This document shows positions 1 through 11,019 of a DNA stretch of 64,000 bases, piece by piece. The position numbers and the translations under genes are program-made. Source of the stretch: Calendula officinalis. Its lineage: Eukaryota; Streptophyta; Magnoliopsida; Asterales; Asteraceae. The notes beneath the pieces are model-generated. The model was not told the origin of the DNA and made no database searches. It saw only the letters and a list, made by a program, of their open reading frames with translations. Positions within the stretch are counted from its first letter, which is position 1; each line of letters starts with the position of its first letter. The stretch is taken from the NCBI GenBank assembly GCA_963853835.1, contig OY970824.1, positions 63,754,884 to 63,818,883 of the forward strand, in the 5' to 3' direction.

Positions 1-75
1 ATTCGAAAATTTTGTAGCAAAATTAAAAAAAATACATATTTTTCATCTCATTATTATAACACTGAAATTCGATAG

Positions 76-552
76 GAGCTTGAACCTTGTGTACCAATTG
101 AGAGCTTTGAGTCTCTCTGCAATCTTGAGTGGTGTTACAGCTGCAACTTTGTGCGGGTGGAGTCTGTTTGGAAGGACGAAAAACATAACACACTCTGGTT
201 GTTTTTGCTCGACAGATACGTAAGTAGATTTTAAAATTTTCACATGCACTCATGTACTGTTTCTTAATTTCACAATTAATAATACATTCGATTATCTAAC
301 TCATTTAACCTGTTAATCCTTTCTTATTAGAGGCACAAAATTGCAGCTATGATCCCCCACAATAAAATTCGTGCATACGAGGGACGGCAGTTAGAAGGTG
401 GTGTCTTTTCGTTGAAGTGTTTCGATATAGATTACTACGTTCCCAATGACTATCCACGTTTTGACAACTACAGCTTCGTTCAAAATGATTGGGCAATACT
501 ATTTAGTAGAGAAACCAAGCTTGCCCCCAATACTTATAGACCCAACGTCTAA
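76..552 (+). pseudogene. RPA1-like OB-fold (DUF223-type) fragment, two exons
   Basis: Two open segments join across a well-formed intron. The first ends at 219 (reading ...LWLFLLDRY) at a GTAAGT donor; the second runs from an acceptor AG at 329-330 to a stop at 550-552. Phase is kept (0/0). The joined pattern VRVxxxW...LLD...KIxAxIP...F/YE...LEGGVFSL...AILFSRETK resembles the DUF223 OB-fold of plant replication-protein-A-like proteins. Those occur as RPA genes and as passenger ORFs of plant Helitrons. There is no start codon, the frame is closed upstream at 73-75, and no further OB folds or zinc finger are visible, so this is a fragment. A Helitron-like 3' end lies about 800 bp downstream on the same strand. 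The family call is by eye and moderate. Confidence 0.42.
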
Positions 553-804
553 AACCCGACCATCTGTCGCAATAATTCGGTGTCGCAATATCTGCGTTAT
601 GTGAACAATAATGTTACTTGGTTTATTTTTTTTTGTGCGACTTTATATTTCACGTGTTAAATTACTATTTCGGTCCTAGATGTAATACATGTTAATTTGT
701 ATTTATTTTTACTTTTATTTTTCCCAAACATTTACATCTTCAATATATGACACTACAAATAAAATATCAAGTAGTGGGTTTTGAACCCAATTAATCTTAC
801 TCAT

Positions 805-903
805 TTATAATGTGTTTAGGACTACTAAATATAGAAATTATAATGTGTTTATGACTACTAAATATAGAAATTATAATGTGTTTAGGACTACTAAATATAG
901 AAG
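805..903. repeat. 33-bp tandem repeat, three copies
   Basis: Three head-to-tail copies begin with TTATAATGTGTTTAGGAC and start at 805, 838 and 871. They differ by about two substitutions. No function is apparent. Confidence 0.9.
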
Positions 904-1310
904 TCTTTAAACTTAAACTTAAATTTTTTTTCTACTTTTAGTAACATCTTAAACACCGCTAAAAAAAATGTTGCTTACAGGATTCGACACACAAGACCTT
1001 TTCTGAGTACAGACTGTGTGTTAACCGATTGATCTAAATGACACTTTGTTTTAGAATAAATAAACAACCAACTTTAAATAGAAAACATATTGTATCGAAC
1101 TTTCCATGATCAATGTATTTGTTTGTGTGCTCACATATTCTTTAATTATAATGCTTAAGTTTCTTGAATTTGAATGTATTATTATGTTATAGATGATGAT
1201 GATTATTAATTGCAATTTTTAAAGACGGAAAAAAATCATTCATTTGCGCAATTATTGTTGGAAAAATCGTGTAAACGAACAACACTTGCTCGCCACGAAA
1301 TATAGTTTCT

Positions 1311-1348
1311 GGGTACCCGCCGCCGCATTGCGCGGGTACCCTACTAGT
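1311..1348 (+). mobile_element. Candidate Helitron 3' terminus
   Basis: A perfect 10-bp inverted repeat, GGGTACCCGC (1311-1320) and GCGGGTACCC (1332-1341), is followed after 2 bp by CTAGT (1344-1348). Helitrons end in a GC-rich hairpin followed by CTRRT and make no TSD. The hairpin-to-CTAGT spacing is shorter than usual. The RPA-like fragment upstream on the same strand supports a Helitron remnant. Confidence 0.42.
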
Positions 1349-2150
1349 GGTGTTTAATCCTGTATAATTCAAATTCTCAATTGATTTCCTTATAATTTTA
1401 TTAAGGCTTTACATTTTGAAATTTTATTTCATCACCAATTTATAAGAAAGTTGGGTATGGATACACATACTACACCAAAATTACTAGCACATCATATGAC
1501 CACACTCAAGACATGTGGAGGGGAGCAGTGTTCCATAGCCTTTACGCCGTGGTCGCCTCCCTAACATTCTCTTTTCTCCCTGTGCTCGTATGTGACTGCA
1601 GTTAGGACCGAGGAGGGGGAGGTGCTCCATACCGCTTCACACCGTGATCATTTGCCACCTAGGCTACCTTTACACCGTGAAAGCCCCATACCAAGTAGCT
1701 TAATCAGTATCATTGTTAGGATTATATTTTGTTATGACTAATTCGTCATAATATTATGTATATCATGCCTTTCTTAAAAAAATTCATGTATGTCATGGTA
1801 TTCTACGCTTGTTGACAAGTAGCCCTAATTCTTCATAATATTATGTCTGTCATGCCTTTAAAATCTATGTAATTATCGATTTAACTCGCAACCTCTATAA
1901 GATTATTTTAGACGTTCTTACCATTAAACCATTAATCATTAAGATAGTCTTGTAATAAAGTTATGTTCAAGAAAAAAGATTATTTCAAGTGACCAAATAT
2001 TGTAACCAGGGAAAGATCAACATGTAACTTCTATGAAATCATCCAAGAATCTTGTCACTAGAATACGTATCACAAGATTATCTCAATGATTATTAGAAAT
2101 TGAGCAAAAGGGTTCATTCGGTAGGAATATATACTCCGTGATATATATAC
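1349..2150. other. Intergenic stretch, no gene seen
   Basis: AT-rich spacer. Around 1510-1700 is a GC-richer patch with repeated TTYACRCCGTG phrases (e.g. tttacgccgtgg, ttcacaccgtga, tttacaccgtga) that may be a decayed Harbinger-type repeat. No terminal repeats with a clear TSD were found. Confidence 0.4.
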
Positions 2151-2158
2151 GTAATACG

Positions 2159-2165
2159 TATATAA
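2159..2165 (+). promoter_or_regulatory. Probable TATA box of the 2299 gene
   Basis: TATATAA lies 134 bp before the ATG at 2299. It is followed by an A-run, a CA repeat and a CT-rich leader (tctctctc), a usual plant promoter layout. Confidence 0.5.
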
Positions 2166-2298
2166 CGTCATAAAAAAAAAAACACACACACACACAAACC
2201 AGTCTCTCTCAATTGGTGATCCAGAGAGATTTCAGCTCCCCAAATTCGTCCGATTTCTCCTCTTCAATCGAAGATTCAGATTCAGATTCACAACAAAA

Positions 2299-2769
2299 AT
2301 GCAACGATCTTCAACCAATTATGCTTATTCTTATTCATCATCTCCAAACTCACCATCTCATTCATCAATCACTGTTCATTCACTCGTTGCATCATCTACA
2401 GACTCATCGTCTTCCTTACAATCTCCATTTCCATCTTCATCATCACCTTCTCGTTGTTTAGGTCTCAATCTACTTGTAAAGGCAATCCATCAAGTTACAG
2501 CAGGATCAGTTATCGGTGTTCCGTACATTCAACGCAAAAACGTAACCAGAAGAAGAAGACCCATCCAATTCAATAATCTCATCATCACTACTACCGATTT
2601 ACTATCACAATCTGGATCGAAATTGAAGGCGAAATCGAAACCAAAAGCGAAAAGGCAAAGGAGAGTTAATATGACAATGCCTTCTAAGTACAGGGACTCT
2701 GTTCTTCAGCCATTGACTCCCAAACGACGTTCAGAGAGATCATCTTCAATTAAGATCGTCGGTGAATGA
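2299..2769 (+). CDS. Small Ser-rich, basic plant protein of unknown function
   Basis: A single-exon frame of 156 residues starting at ATG 2299. Residues 1-50 are rich in Ser/Pro/Thr and look disordered. A central conserved-looking block, CLGLNLLVKAIHQVTAGSVI followed by GVPYIQRK, is followed by a basic run TRRRRP, a Lys/Arg-rich stretch (KAKSKPKAKRQRR), a short motif MPSKYRDSVLQP and a basic tail. The two conserved blocks and the basic clusters suggest a real plant gene, possibly nuclear. I do not recognise its function, and no enzymatic motif is visible. A TATA box and CT-rich leader lie upstream. The frame stays open for some codons before the ATG, so a slightly earlier start cannot be excluded. 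Confidence 0.7.
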   Translation: MQRSSTNYAYSYSSSPNSPSHSSITVHSLVASSTDSSSSLQSPFPSSSSPSRCLGLNLLVKAIHQVTAGSVIGVPYIQRKNVTRRRRPIQFNNLIITTTDLLSQSGSKLKAKSKPKAKRQRRVNMTMPSKYRDSVLQPLTPKRRSERSSSIKIVGE

Positions 2770-3229
2770 TTTTGTTAGTCTTTGTGTTAATTGATCTTTT
2801 ATCATTATAGATCTGTTCTACTGCAGTCATGAATTATATATAATTCTTTTTGGGGACGAGCATTTTTACTAGATTTATTGTGATCTCTGTACCTGGTTAG
2901 TTTAGACTACGATAAATGCGAAAAGCTTAGGGTTTTGGAATTACAATGGGAGGTGCACGATTTATAGTTGAATTATTCTTCGGTCAAACTTCATCAGTTA
3001 TATGCTTTCTGTGCAATTTCTTTCAAATTCAATCAACTTGTAGTAAAATTATTCATGATCCAGACGTAAATTTCAGTTGTTCATCTGTAATTCCATCCTC
3101 CGTATACAGCTTGGGAAGCTGATTATAAGATAAATTATGTGTTTTTGTTTGGGTTTGTTAACACTTTTACTAGCTCAAAGTTTAATTTGTTTTTGCTCTT
3201 TAAGATGATTGATCCATCACATTTAACTC
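2770..3229. other. 3' flank of the 2299 gene
   Basis: AT-rich sequence that probably includes the 3' UTR of the upstream gene. No other feature was recognised. Confidence 0.4.
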
Positions 3230-3232
3230 TTA

Positions 3233-3345
3233 GGGGGTGTTTGGGAAAGCTTATCTAAGAGTGCTTATAGCTTATAAGCTTAAATAATCCCTTTAGAAAG
3301 GGATTATTTAGGCTTATATAAGCTTATAAGCACCCAAACACCCCC
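3233..3345. mobile_element. Tourist-like (PIF/Harbinger) MITE, 113 bp
   Basis: The terminal inverted repeats start GGGGGTGTTTGGG (left) and end CCCAAACACCCCC (right). The whole element is nearly palindromic, with AAATAATCCCTTT facing AAAGGGATTATTT in the centre. It is flanked by a 3-bp TSD, TTA (3230-3232 and 3346-3348), as expected for the PIF/Harbinger superfamily. Confidence 0.9.
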
Positions 3346-3348
3346 TTA

Positions 3349-4640
3349 GTGTTGGCCTTTGGTCATTGAAGGTTATAATGTTTTCGACTCTCAAAGGTTT
3401 CTTGTCTCAAAATTCTCAGGCTTTGCTTTTTTACATTATTTTTACATTGTAATATGCATGCTAGTATTAGCATATATCTCTATTATATATGCCCTCTCTT
3501 TCATAAAAAGGAAAATGATGTTGGTGATTATCATTTATAAATCTATGAATTCGGGAAGGCTCGATGTTAAACATTGATTATTGTGTTTTTTACTTAAGGC
3601 ATAAATCTTCTTAGGTAATGTTTACGTATGTGATATTTTACCTAACCGTGTGGTGTGTTGGTATAATGTTTGCCAAACAAACAAAAAAAGACTATAGTCA
3701 TTCGTCACTGATTGATTTTTAGCCCCAAGCGACTAGTAGTAAATAGTTTTTGTAGTATTTTATGGATGTTGTAGTTGAAAATTTGTGTTTAATATCTTAC
3801 CGTTGACTTTCCATTCCCTTTTGAAGTTGACTTTGTAGAATGGTTACGAAAAACATTTGTACTTTTCAATTTTCTTATAGTGAATCCACATTGTTATGCA
3901 CATTCTGGAAATGTGTGATGTCCCTTTTGGCATTTGACTTTGTGAGCCTCATCAGCAGAGATCCAAAAAATGTAAACATGGAAAAAGGTTAAATTGGCAT
4001 TTGACTCGCAGGCCAGATGAGTTTTGCTCCTACGGATTGAAGATGAGAATTCAGAAGGCCACCACCCTTAATAGGAATGAGTAGTCCACTGGGCTAAAGA
4101 TAAACACACTTAGGCGTACTCAAGAAGGCAAAGGGGGAATTAAAGCTAAAAGAAGACGTTGCTAAAAGGGATTTCCTTTGTTCTAGTTTTTTGCCTGCTC
4201 CGATTACCGTTTTCATTTTGTGTTGAATACAATTTACTATCATTGGTCCGACCTTGGAGAAAGCTAGAACGATTGGAAGCAGCCGATTTCAGGTGAGTAA
4301 ACATCCGAGTCACCGGAGGGTTCTGAATCGATTGGGCCGTAAAACTGCCTGAATTCAAAAACCAAATCTCTTCTTCGACATTAACGCTACAGTTCGTTTA
4401 CCTCACTCAATTCAGCACTGGTTCAATGGTAGAAATAAATTGGTTAAGCGGGGTGGCTTTTTTAGATATGTCATAAGCTATCAATTATTTTTAATACGAG
4501 TACACATTTTTAGTATTCACAAGCATCAAAACAGAATACATAGGAATAGTAATGATACTAGAGATGAAAACACCATCATCTTCTTTATTTAATCAATATG
4601 CTCATACAGAAAATGGCTCCACTTTTAAAGTCTCTTTCAT
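3349..4640. other. Intergenic stretch, no gene supported
   Basis: Short frames at 3359-3577 (+) and 4146-4358 (-) have no recognisable domain and no convincing gene context. Sequence around 4260-4400 has exon-like composition on the minus strand but cannot be built into a gene model. Confidence 0.35.
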
Positions 4641-4648
4641 AAGTTAAT

Positions 4649-6634
4649 TTAAATATCACTTGTTCTCCCCAACCTTCTCTTGGGAGTAGAGTGACAACTT
4701 GATGCTTTATTCTACAAACATAAATTAAATCATTAGAACCGCATGTAACTTTCACTTATGTTAATATTACAGGTGACAATTACAACCCATTCACTTATCA
4801 CTTGATTCAACGGCTCAAAAGTCATCCAAAATATACTCAAATGCATTAAACTTCCTAAATCACTTTATTTTAATTTTTATTGTAACAATAATAGTCATAT
4901 TTAACAAATTTATTATTATAAAATTATGAGAATTATACCCAACTAGGTAAAAAGTACCCGACCCGACCCATTCCCAACCCGTCCGCCCAGCCCATTTTGC
5001 ATATTCAATGATTATAACATAAACTAAACTAAATAACCGTATAATACCTGTCCATTTCTTCTGGATTTTGCAGACATATTAATGGGAGATGATGTGTAGG
5101 ATTTTGAGGAATCAGTAGCCTGCCCAGTATGACTCCAATAACTGCCAACAGTTCCTATAATCGGTGTCTCATCAGGATGATGACATGGCGACCTTCTTGG
5201 TGATGACCTGGCAGATATCTGCCTCACTTCATTAATAGTCCAAGCTCCCAAAATTGGTCTATCTTCAAAACTCTTCCATGAAGTTGCACCATCAGAAACT
5301 GAATATGAATTCCCAGTAGAATATTGACTCTCTTCCTTGCTGACCGTTGACTTTTCGGGTTCAACTAACCAACTCGAAAGACTTGTAGTTACTGCAGTAT
5401 TGGTCTTTAGTTTCCCTTTAATATCCGAAACTTTAGAGTTCGGGATTTCTTCTTGTTCTAAAAACACGTTTTCTTTTTCTTGGTGGTGATTTGAAGTTGG
5501 TCTTGCTTTTAATGTTTTCCATTGAGCAAGATTCTCGATTGGATTTGATAAAGAATCGATTTTTTGATTGTAATCAATCAATTCGAGTGAAGATATTAAT
5601 TTTAGGGGACTGTTGACTTCTTTATCATCGATTTCAACTGGGTGAGATTTTGATTGCTTTGTTGGATCAATTGAAAATAAGGATTCAGATGACTCTTCTT
5701 GAGTTATTACTTGATCTTCTTCATCTTCATTGATTTCACAATTATGGTATCTATGCATTGGTGGATAAGATATATAGCTTGAAACACTAGAATCAGATAC
5801 TGTTTGACTTTGAATTTTATTTTTCTGTTCTTCTGTTTCTAATTCCTTCTTAGAACCACTTATACTTTCAATTTCCACGTGAACCTTAAAACCTTCATCT
5901 TCTTCATTTGGTTCCTTTTTTCTCTCGATTTCCTTCTCAATTTCCATATCATTCTCAATCTGCACAAGAACTCCCAATTTTCCATTTACTTTGTTCTTTT
6001 CATCCTCCCTCTCTGTTTCATTCTCTAAATGCACAAGAAATCTTAATTTTCCACTCTCAGCATTCACATTTCTCTCCTTATCCTCTTTATTTTCAACTAA
6101 AATAATTTCAACTTCCTCAGTTGAAATATCTAATTTAGTCTTAACATCTGAATCTACAGTAACCCTCTTACTATCACTGTCATTGACTAGCTGATCTTCC
6201 CTACAAGTTCAATAGAAACAAAAATAAAACATGCAAGCAAAGTGTTCGATGAAATGCTTCAAAGAGATAATCACACAAATTACAGTAATAACTAATCTTT
6301 GTAAATCAGTAAATGCACAGATTAATGTAAAAAACTCTTCCTTATATCTGAAGGATTTATTCGATAAAAATTCAGTAAATTACCGAATTGGGGCTTGGAT
6401 TGAACCAAAATTCGTTGATTCTTGTGTGGGTATTCTTATCAAAACAGACTCGCTGCTCTTGTCATTTCCCTAAACAGATTAATCAAACCATAAATTCGGA
6501 TTACGAAGAAGATACAAACTATTGGAATCGGGTTGAAGTACCTGATATACTGAAGAAGGTGATGAAATAGTTGGAATAACATATTTGTTTAGCTTTCGAT
6601 TCTTGGAACTGATGAAACACGGAAAGCAGCCCAT
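4649..6634 (-). CDS. JASON-like plant protein with MGC lipidation-type N-terminus, four exons
   Basis: Exons on the minus strand: 6542-6634, 6384-6469, 5048-6200 and 4649-4711. All junctions are GT-AG and phases agree, giving 464 residues. The N-terminus MGCFPCFISSKNRK suits N-myristoylation plus palmitoylation, so membrane attachment is likely. The middle is acidic and low-complexity (many Glu/Lys/Ser). The C-terminal third carries SLSSWLVEPEK, EDRPILGAWTINEVRQIS, a Pro-directed SPRRSP, PDETPIIGTVGSYWSHTG and a final basic exon with HSTPKRRL. Plant JASON-type proteins share an SLSQWLKP/RPIIG...W and HATPFE..L layout, so I infer membership of that loosely defined group; the biochemical role is unknown. 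A GTG in exon 3 is not the start: exons 1 and 2 supply a proper ATG and stay in frame. The final exon is more basic than I would expect for the family. Confidence 0.75.
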
Positions 6635-6994
6635 GAATTTGAGATTTTTTGATGATCGAATTAAGTGAAGCTGATTATGCTGGTTTTCTCTCCAATTACG
6701 AGAGAGATAGAGATGAGGGAAGAAGCCAGGGGACCTGCGAGGCTTAAAAGAGTTTGAAAAAAGTGACCGTTATTTGATTAGGCTCTTATGGGGCCTTTGT
6801 TTTCTTTCTTTATATGAAAGTTTGGCCTTTAATTATTATAATATCGTATTCGTATTTAGTGGAATAAATTTATAAAATTAGTTTATTGCTGGAGAGATAT
6901 TTAAATTCTATGACATTTTCATTTTACACATAAATTTTCATTAAATAATAAACAATTGTTAGTAAAAAATTATTACATATTAGTGATAATAATA

Positions 6995-7262
6995 CACTTC
7001 TTCCGACCCTAAATAAAGTTCCCATTTCTTCTTCAAGTTTTGTCCCTAAATAAAGTTCTCATTTTTCTCAAACTTAAAGGGCCCACTTAATATAATAATA
7101 TTATTGTCAATACTTTCACCACTAACTATCTCCTAAAACACTTTCTCTCTCCAATCAAACCTTATATCTTAATCAAAAGTAATACCAAATACCACACCAC
7201 TAACTATCTCCTAAAAAGTTGTGCCCGAGATAAATGAGAACTTTATTTAGGGACGGAGGGAG
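6995..7262. mobile_element. Stowaway-type MITE
   Basis: The right end GGGACGGAGGGAG mirrors the left end CTTCTTCCGACCC; both continue into TAAATAAAG. The TSD is TA (6993-6994 and 7263-7264). The left end has an indel relative to the CTCCCTCCGTCCC consensus of this plant family. Confidence 0.8.
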
Positions 7263-7360
7263 TAATTCTTTTAATAAACACCTAAAACAATATAAATGGG
7301 AAAACATTCATGAGAATATGAACTCAATCTGTCAATCTTATAATATTGGTTATTCCATGT

Positions 7361-7399
7361 ACTAGCTTCAAAGCCCGCCCATTTCGAGATAAATGTGGG
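7361..7399 (-). mobile_element. Candidate Helitron 3' terminus (minus strand)
   Basis: Read on the minus strand, an imperfect hairpin (CCCACATTT...AAATGGGCGGG) is followed by CTTTGAAG and CTAGT (plus-strand ACTAG at 7361-7365). Hairpin, spacing of about 8-10 nt and CTAGT match a Helitron end. A Helitron helicase C-terminus lies about 450 bp upstream on the same strand. Confidence 0.5.
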
Positions 7400-7492
7400 A
7401 AAATAACGAAATATTGATAATGTTTAAATAACATAACAATCCATAATTATAATGATGAGTTGATACAATTTTGATACATGATAAATGTTATA

Positions 7493-7808
7493 CTTCCTCC
7501 GATTCAAAATAAGTGATACACTTTCCTTTTTGGGTGATTCAAAATAAATGATACACTTTGAAAAGTTTCCTTATTTGGCAAAAAAAAAAAATGGGACCCA
7601 CACTCACTAACTATCTATTTTAACAAAGTGAAATGACCTCTTTATCCTTACTTTTTACTTTTAAACATCATTAACCTTACTTTATTCAAAATGTGTGGGA
7701 CCCATTCCCCACTAACCATCCAATTAATCTAATTTAACCATCATTATAATCTTTTGCCTCAAAAACCGTGAAACCCCAAGTGTATCACTTATTTTGAATC
7801 GGAGGAAG
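7493..7808. mobile_element. CTTCCTCCG-type MITE, 316 bp, intact
   Basis: TIRs CTTCCTCCGATTCAAAATAA and its reverse complement, extending about 30 bp (through GTGATACACTT). The TSD is TA (7491-7492 and 7809-7810). It sits inside the Helitron remnant. The same family occurs as a split copy (12518/31322) and nested inside a hAT element (45716-46029). Confidence 0.92.
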
Positions 7809-7816
7809 TACGAAAT

Positions 7817-7985
7817 TTAGAGACGAAATAAAACTTCTTTGTAAACGACATTTGTTTTTGAATTAGTATAGTTGCCATCTTTGTCGCAACAAAAAACCTT
7901 CAATCCTTTCTTGCTTTTAACTCTTGACACAACGACATACAGTTGACCCTGTATTAACGATTCACCATCATTTTCATCACCTATG
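7817..7985 (-). pseudogene. Helitron helicase C-terminal fragment
   Basis: The minus-strand frame reads GESLIQGQLYVVVSRVKSKK, then GLKVFCCDKDGNYTN and NVVYKEVLFRL before a stop at 7817-7819. The GQLYVxxSRVxSxxGLK block followed by NVVYKEVF is the conserved end of the PIF1-like helicase in plant Helitron RepHel proteins. Upstream parts of the helicase and the Rep domain are absent. An AG just before the fragment could be an old acceptor. The intact MITE at 7493-7808 separates it from the putative Helitron 3' end. Confidence 0.75.
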
Positions 7986-7989
7986 TTTC

Positions 7990-8530
7990 AAGTGGATGAT
8001 GGATTACTCAACTTTCATCAAGTATAGGCTCAATAGTAATAAATTTAGTATGTAAAGATGTAAAATAACCATCATGATACACTTTCATAAATGATTACTT
8101 TTCTCCATATTGTTCTTGCTTTTCTAATCTTCAAGTTTTTTGATTAAATGATAATAAAGGTTTAATTATAGTTAACTTGTAACAAATTCCAAATTAGGTG
8201 CCATAATATTATTTTTGCTTGTTATAAACTAAATTTTCACATCCAAATATCAACCAACCAATCAATTTATATATAAGAGGGTTAACATGAAAGTTTGTCG
8301 GTAGATAGCGTAATAATTATATTTTCCTAAAATTATGAGTATTTTGTTTATTGCTATATATAAATTTGAATCCGTTTCCTAAAAAAATGCTGCAAATAAT
8401 TAAGCTTTAGGAAGTAAATTAGGTAGCAAAACTTGAATACATATTTTTGGAAAGTAATTTAAGTTTTAGGAACTCCTACATGATAATAAAGGCATAAAGC
8501 CATGAATGTCGATCTTGTCTAGTGAAAAAG
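7990..8530. other. Spacer, nothing recognised
   Basis: AT-rich sequence between the helicase fragment and the possible exons at 8537-9431. No further helicase motif was seen. Confidence 0.35.
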
Positions 8531-8536
8531 GATTAC

Positions 8537-9431
8537 CTGCAGCATAAGTACTTGGTACACCGATATAGGATTGTTAGAACTGTATCGCCACCTTCCATCA
8601 GTTTGGCTGAGAGCCTGTATAAATTACAAAGTCAACTAAAAAATTCACATAGCAAGTAACACTAAAGTTGTGCTTAAAAGAATTAAGGAAATCGTTTTCC
8701 ATATCAAGGAACTGAAAATTTTACATGAAATATGAAGCCTATTGTCTCATTGTGGTCAAGGTACTCCTTCCACTGTTTCCCAAATGCTCATTATGGTTTG
8801 ATTGGGGTCAAGGTACTCCTAGCACTCTCATTAGCAGCATTGTTTAAAAGGTTGCATTCAGAAGGCAATGTTCAAACATAATTAAAAAACATAGCAATTA
8901 AACGTGTAAAAGTGGAGTAGTTCCAAGAAAACACAAACATAAGCTACTAAACTATAAACACGAGCATCAAGTTAAAAACATTACTTATCATATTTAAGTA
9001 AATCAGTTGTCAAACTACCTATTATCAAAACAAGCTATACACCCCTTAGAATCCAAGCTAACATGAATTCAGTTCATGAAACCCTAAGTCATGAATTTAG
9101 CCTTGTTAATTAACCTCAGTTTCCGATTCAAACTTTCTTGGTAAAAATCACTTAACATCAGAAGCATTAAAAAATCATAACAGACCTATGCACTATCCCT
9201 AACATCAATTAGGGATATCGTGAATTAAGATTAATATGCGACACCAATAAAACCTAATATGCGTCCCAAAAAACTTCAAATAATCAACCATTACTGCTCA
9301 ATATGATTTCGTTTTCCACAGTAATAAAATTGATTTCATACCTACAATAGTAAATATACATACTCGAAATCGCCAACAATGAAATAACCACAGAGCACGC
9401 GCCAAAGCTCATTGGAGGATGATTTGGTGAT
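8537..9431 (-). pseudogene. Possible two-exon gene fragment of unknown function
   Basis: Two minus-strand segments with good splice signals. The segment 9364-9431 has a TTGCAG acceptor and GTATGT donor and reads ITKSSSNELWRVLCGYFIVG in one frame. The segment 8537-8614 has an ATACAG acceptor and CTGCAG/GTAATC donor and is open in two frames. Sequence upstream (9440-9690) looks like a 5' leader. The continuous frame reads through both, but there is no start codon in that frame and no downstream exon was found. I do not recognise the product. It may be a gene remnant or sequence carried by the neighbouring Helitron. Confidence 0.25.
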
Positions 9432-9699
9432 CTGCAACAAAAAAACCCAGCAATTAACGTCATAATTGATTAAATGTCGGTGAAAATTGAGAGAATCGTA
9501 CAACAACTTCCTGCAGGAGAATGCGATGAATCGTAGTATGTTTGAGATTAGATTGCGGGATTGGTTTATTGAAGTGATTACGAATGGGAGAGAACTTGAG
9601 ATTGGATTTTGAAACTTTCGGCCTCTTGGTTGGAGACAGCGGCTGGAAGATTTGGGAAAACTAACCCTAAAATTATGTGTTACTTATAGTTTGAAGGGG

Positions 9700-10590
9700 A
9701 CAAGCTGGCATTTAAGCTAATTACACGTCATCAAAATAGACCAATAAGAAGTGTTTAAATGGATATGTGGGCAAATGTAAATCAAATTTAGGCTCCATAT
9801 ATAGGAGAAGATGTATATGTATTTTAGTGATTGATAGGTGAAAAAGGTTGAATTTATTTAGAATCTTATTAAAAATATGATTAATAGTATTTCTTATTCA
9901 TTTAAAGCTATTATGGGTCATTATTCATAACACAAATGACTTTCATATTAATTTTTAATAATTAGAAATCATTCAAAAAATGCATCTCGTCGAACTCGTT
10001 TTTTCGTATTCAAGGTCAAATAAATGTGATTACTAAAACATATTCTAGTGATCTTTCTTTCAAAAAACTATGTGTCATGTAACGTTTTGAATTCGTTTTT
10101 TTTCTTCTTTCTAAAGCTAGTAAGCTACAACTGAAAATTTTAGCTTCCTAGAATCTTTGAAAGCTTATTGTCAAATGTACCATTATAATATCAGGTAGGA
10201 TAGAATCCTTGAGTAAATGGTACACCCTTGTTGATGTTACATAAGTAGCATCTATAATTCTACAACGATCATAAAATCTATTAATATAATTAGTGAATCT
10301 TGTATTGATTTAATATGCGTTGTTGAAAAATATAAATTAGTAGCAAGAATGTAAGATGCTAAGTTTTAATGGACCACCGCCATCGTCGTATCTAGACATG
10401 GACCACCCTTGACTACTCATATACTTGAATCATATTATTGGGAAAAAAGAATAAGCCCAACACTCACATAACCCATGATGCATTTCGCCCTTCATTTAGT
10501 AAACAAATCAATACATGAATCCCGAATTCTTTATTGTTTGTTTGGTTGAATGACGATACCGATTCAAGTAGCACCGTGCAAACATCACCG
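9700..10590. other. Spacer, no gene seen
   Basis: AT-rich sequence without recognisable coding or repeat structure. Confidence 0.35.
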
Positions 10591-10595
10591 AGAAC

Positions 10596-10761
10596 CAGTG
10601 GTGAATCTAGGATCAAAATCAATCGGGGTCCACTAATGGTTGACCAATTAACAAGTGGGGCTAATAAAAGAATATTTTATTAAAATAAATAAAAAATCAA
10701 TTTTTTTTGTAGTTGGGCCCCCACCATGCACCCCCCTTAATTCTATATGGATCCGCCAGTG
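10596..10761. mobile_element. hAT-type MITE, 166 bp
   Basis: TIRs CAGTGGTGAATC (left) and GGATCCGCCAGTG (right) are imperfect inverted copies. The TSD is the 8-bp CCGAGAAC (10588-10595 and 10762-10769), typical of hAT. The interior holds an A-rich tract and the phrase gggcccccacc. Confidence 0.88.
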
Positions 10762-10769
10762 CCGAGAAC

Positions 10770-11010
10770 TAGCCGGAATCACAACTGAACCAGATCTAGC
10801 TGGACTGAACCGAGTTATACTTGTTCCGGTTATCGGTTCTAATATTCATGCAAAATCGGTTATCGTTCCGGTACAAAACCGAAAAAAGAAAAGAGTTGAA
10901 AAAACTTTCTCGGTTCGGTTCTGACCGTTTCTTGGTTCGATTCGATTCCGAGCAATATTGTTAGGTTTAGTTCTTGAACCGTGCACATGTCTTGACTCAA
11001 GTAAGCAAAT
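10770..11010. repeat. CGGTT-rich dispersed repeat, copy 1
   Basis: A degenerate repeat rich in GGTTCGGTT, GGTTCT and AAACCG. It shares phrases (gttcatgcaaaa..ggtt, accgtgcacatg) with the stretch at 33063-33360. No clean termini were found. The short frames here are by-products of the repeat. Confidence 0.55.
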
Positions 11011-11019
11011 CGAATAGGT

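Noticed and set aside
960..1050. tRNA-like segment (phrase resembling GTGTCGAATCC on the minus strand)
   Set aside because: No complete A box, tail or TSD; too decayed to call a SINE.
4146..4358. 70-codon minus-strand frame as a gene
   Set aside because: No domain, no supported neighbours, and no splice pattern that extends it.
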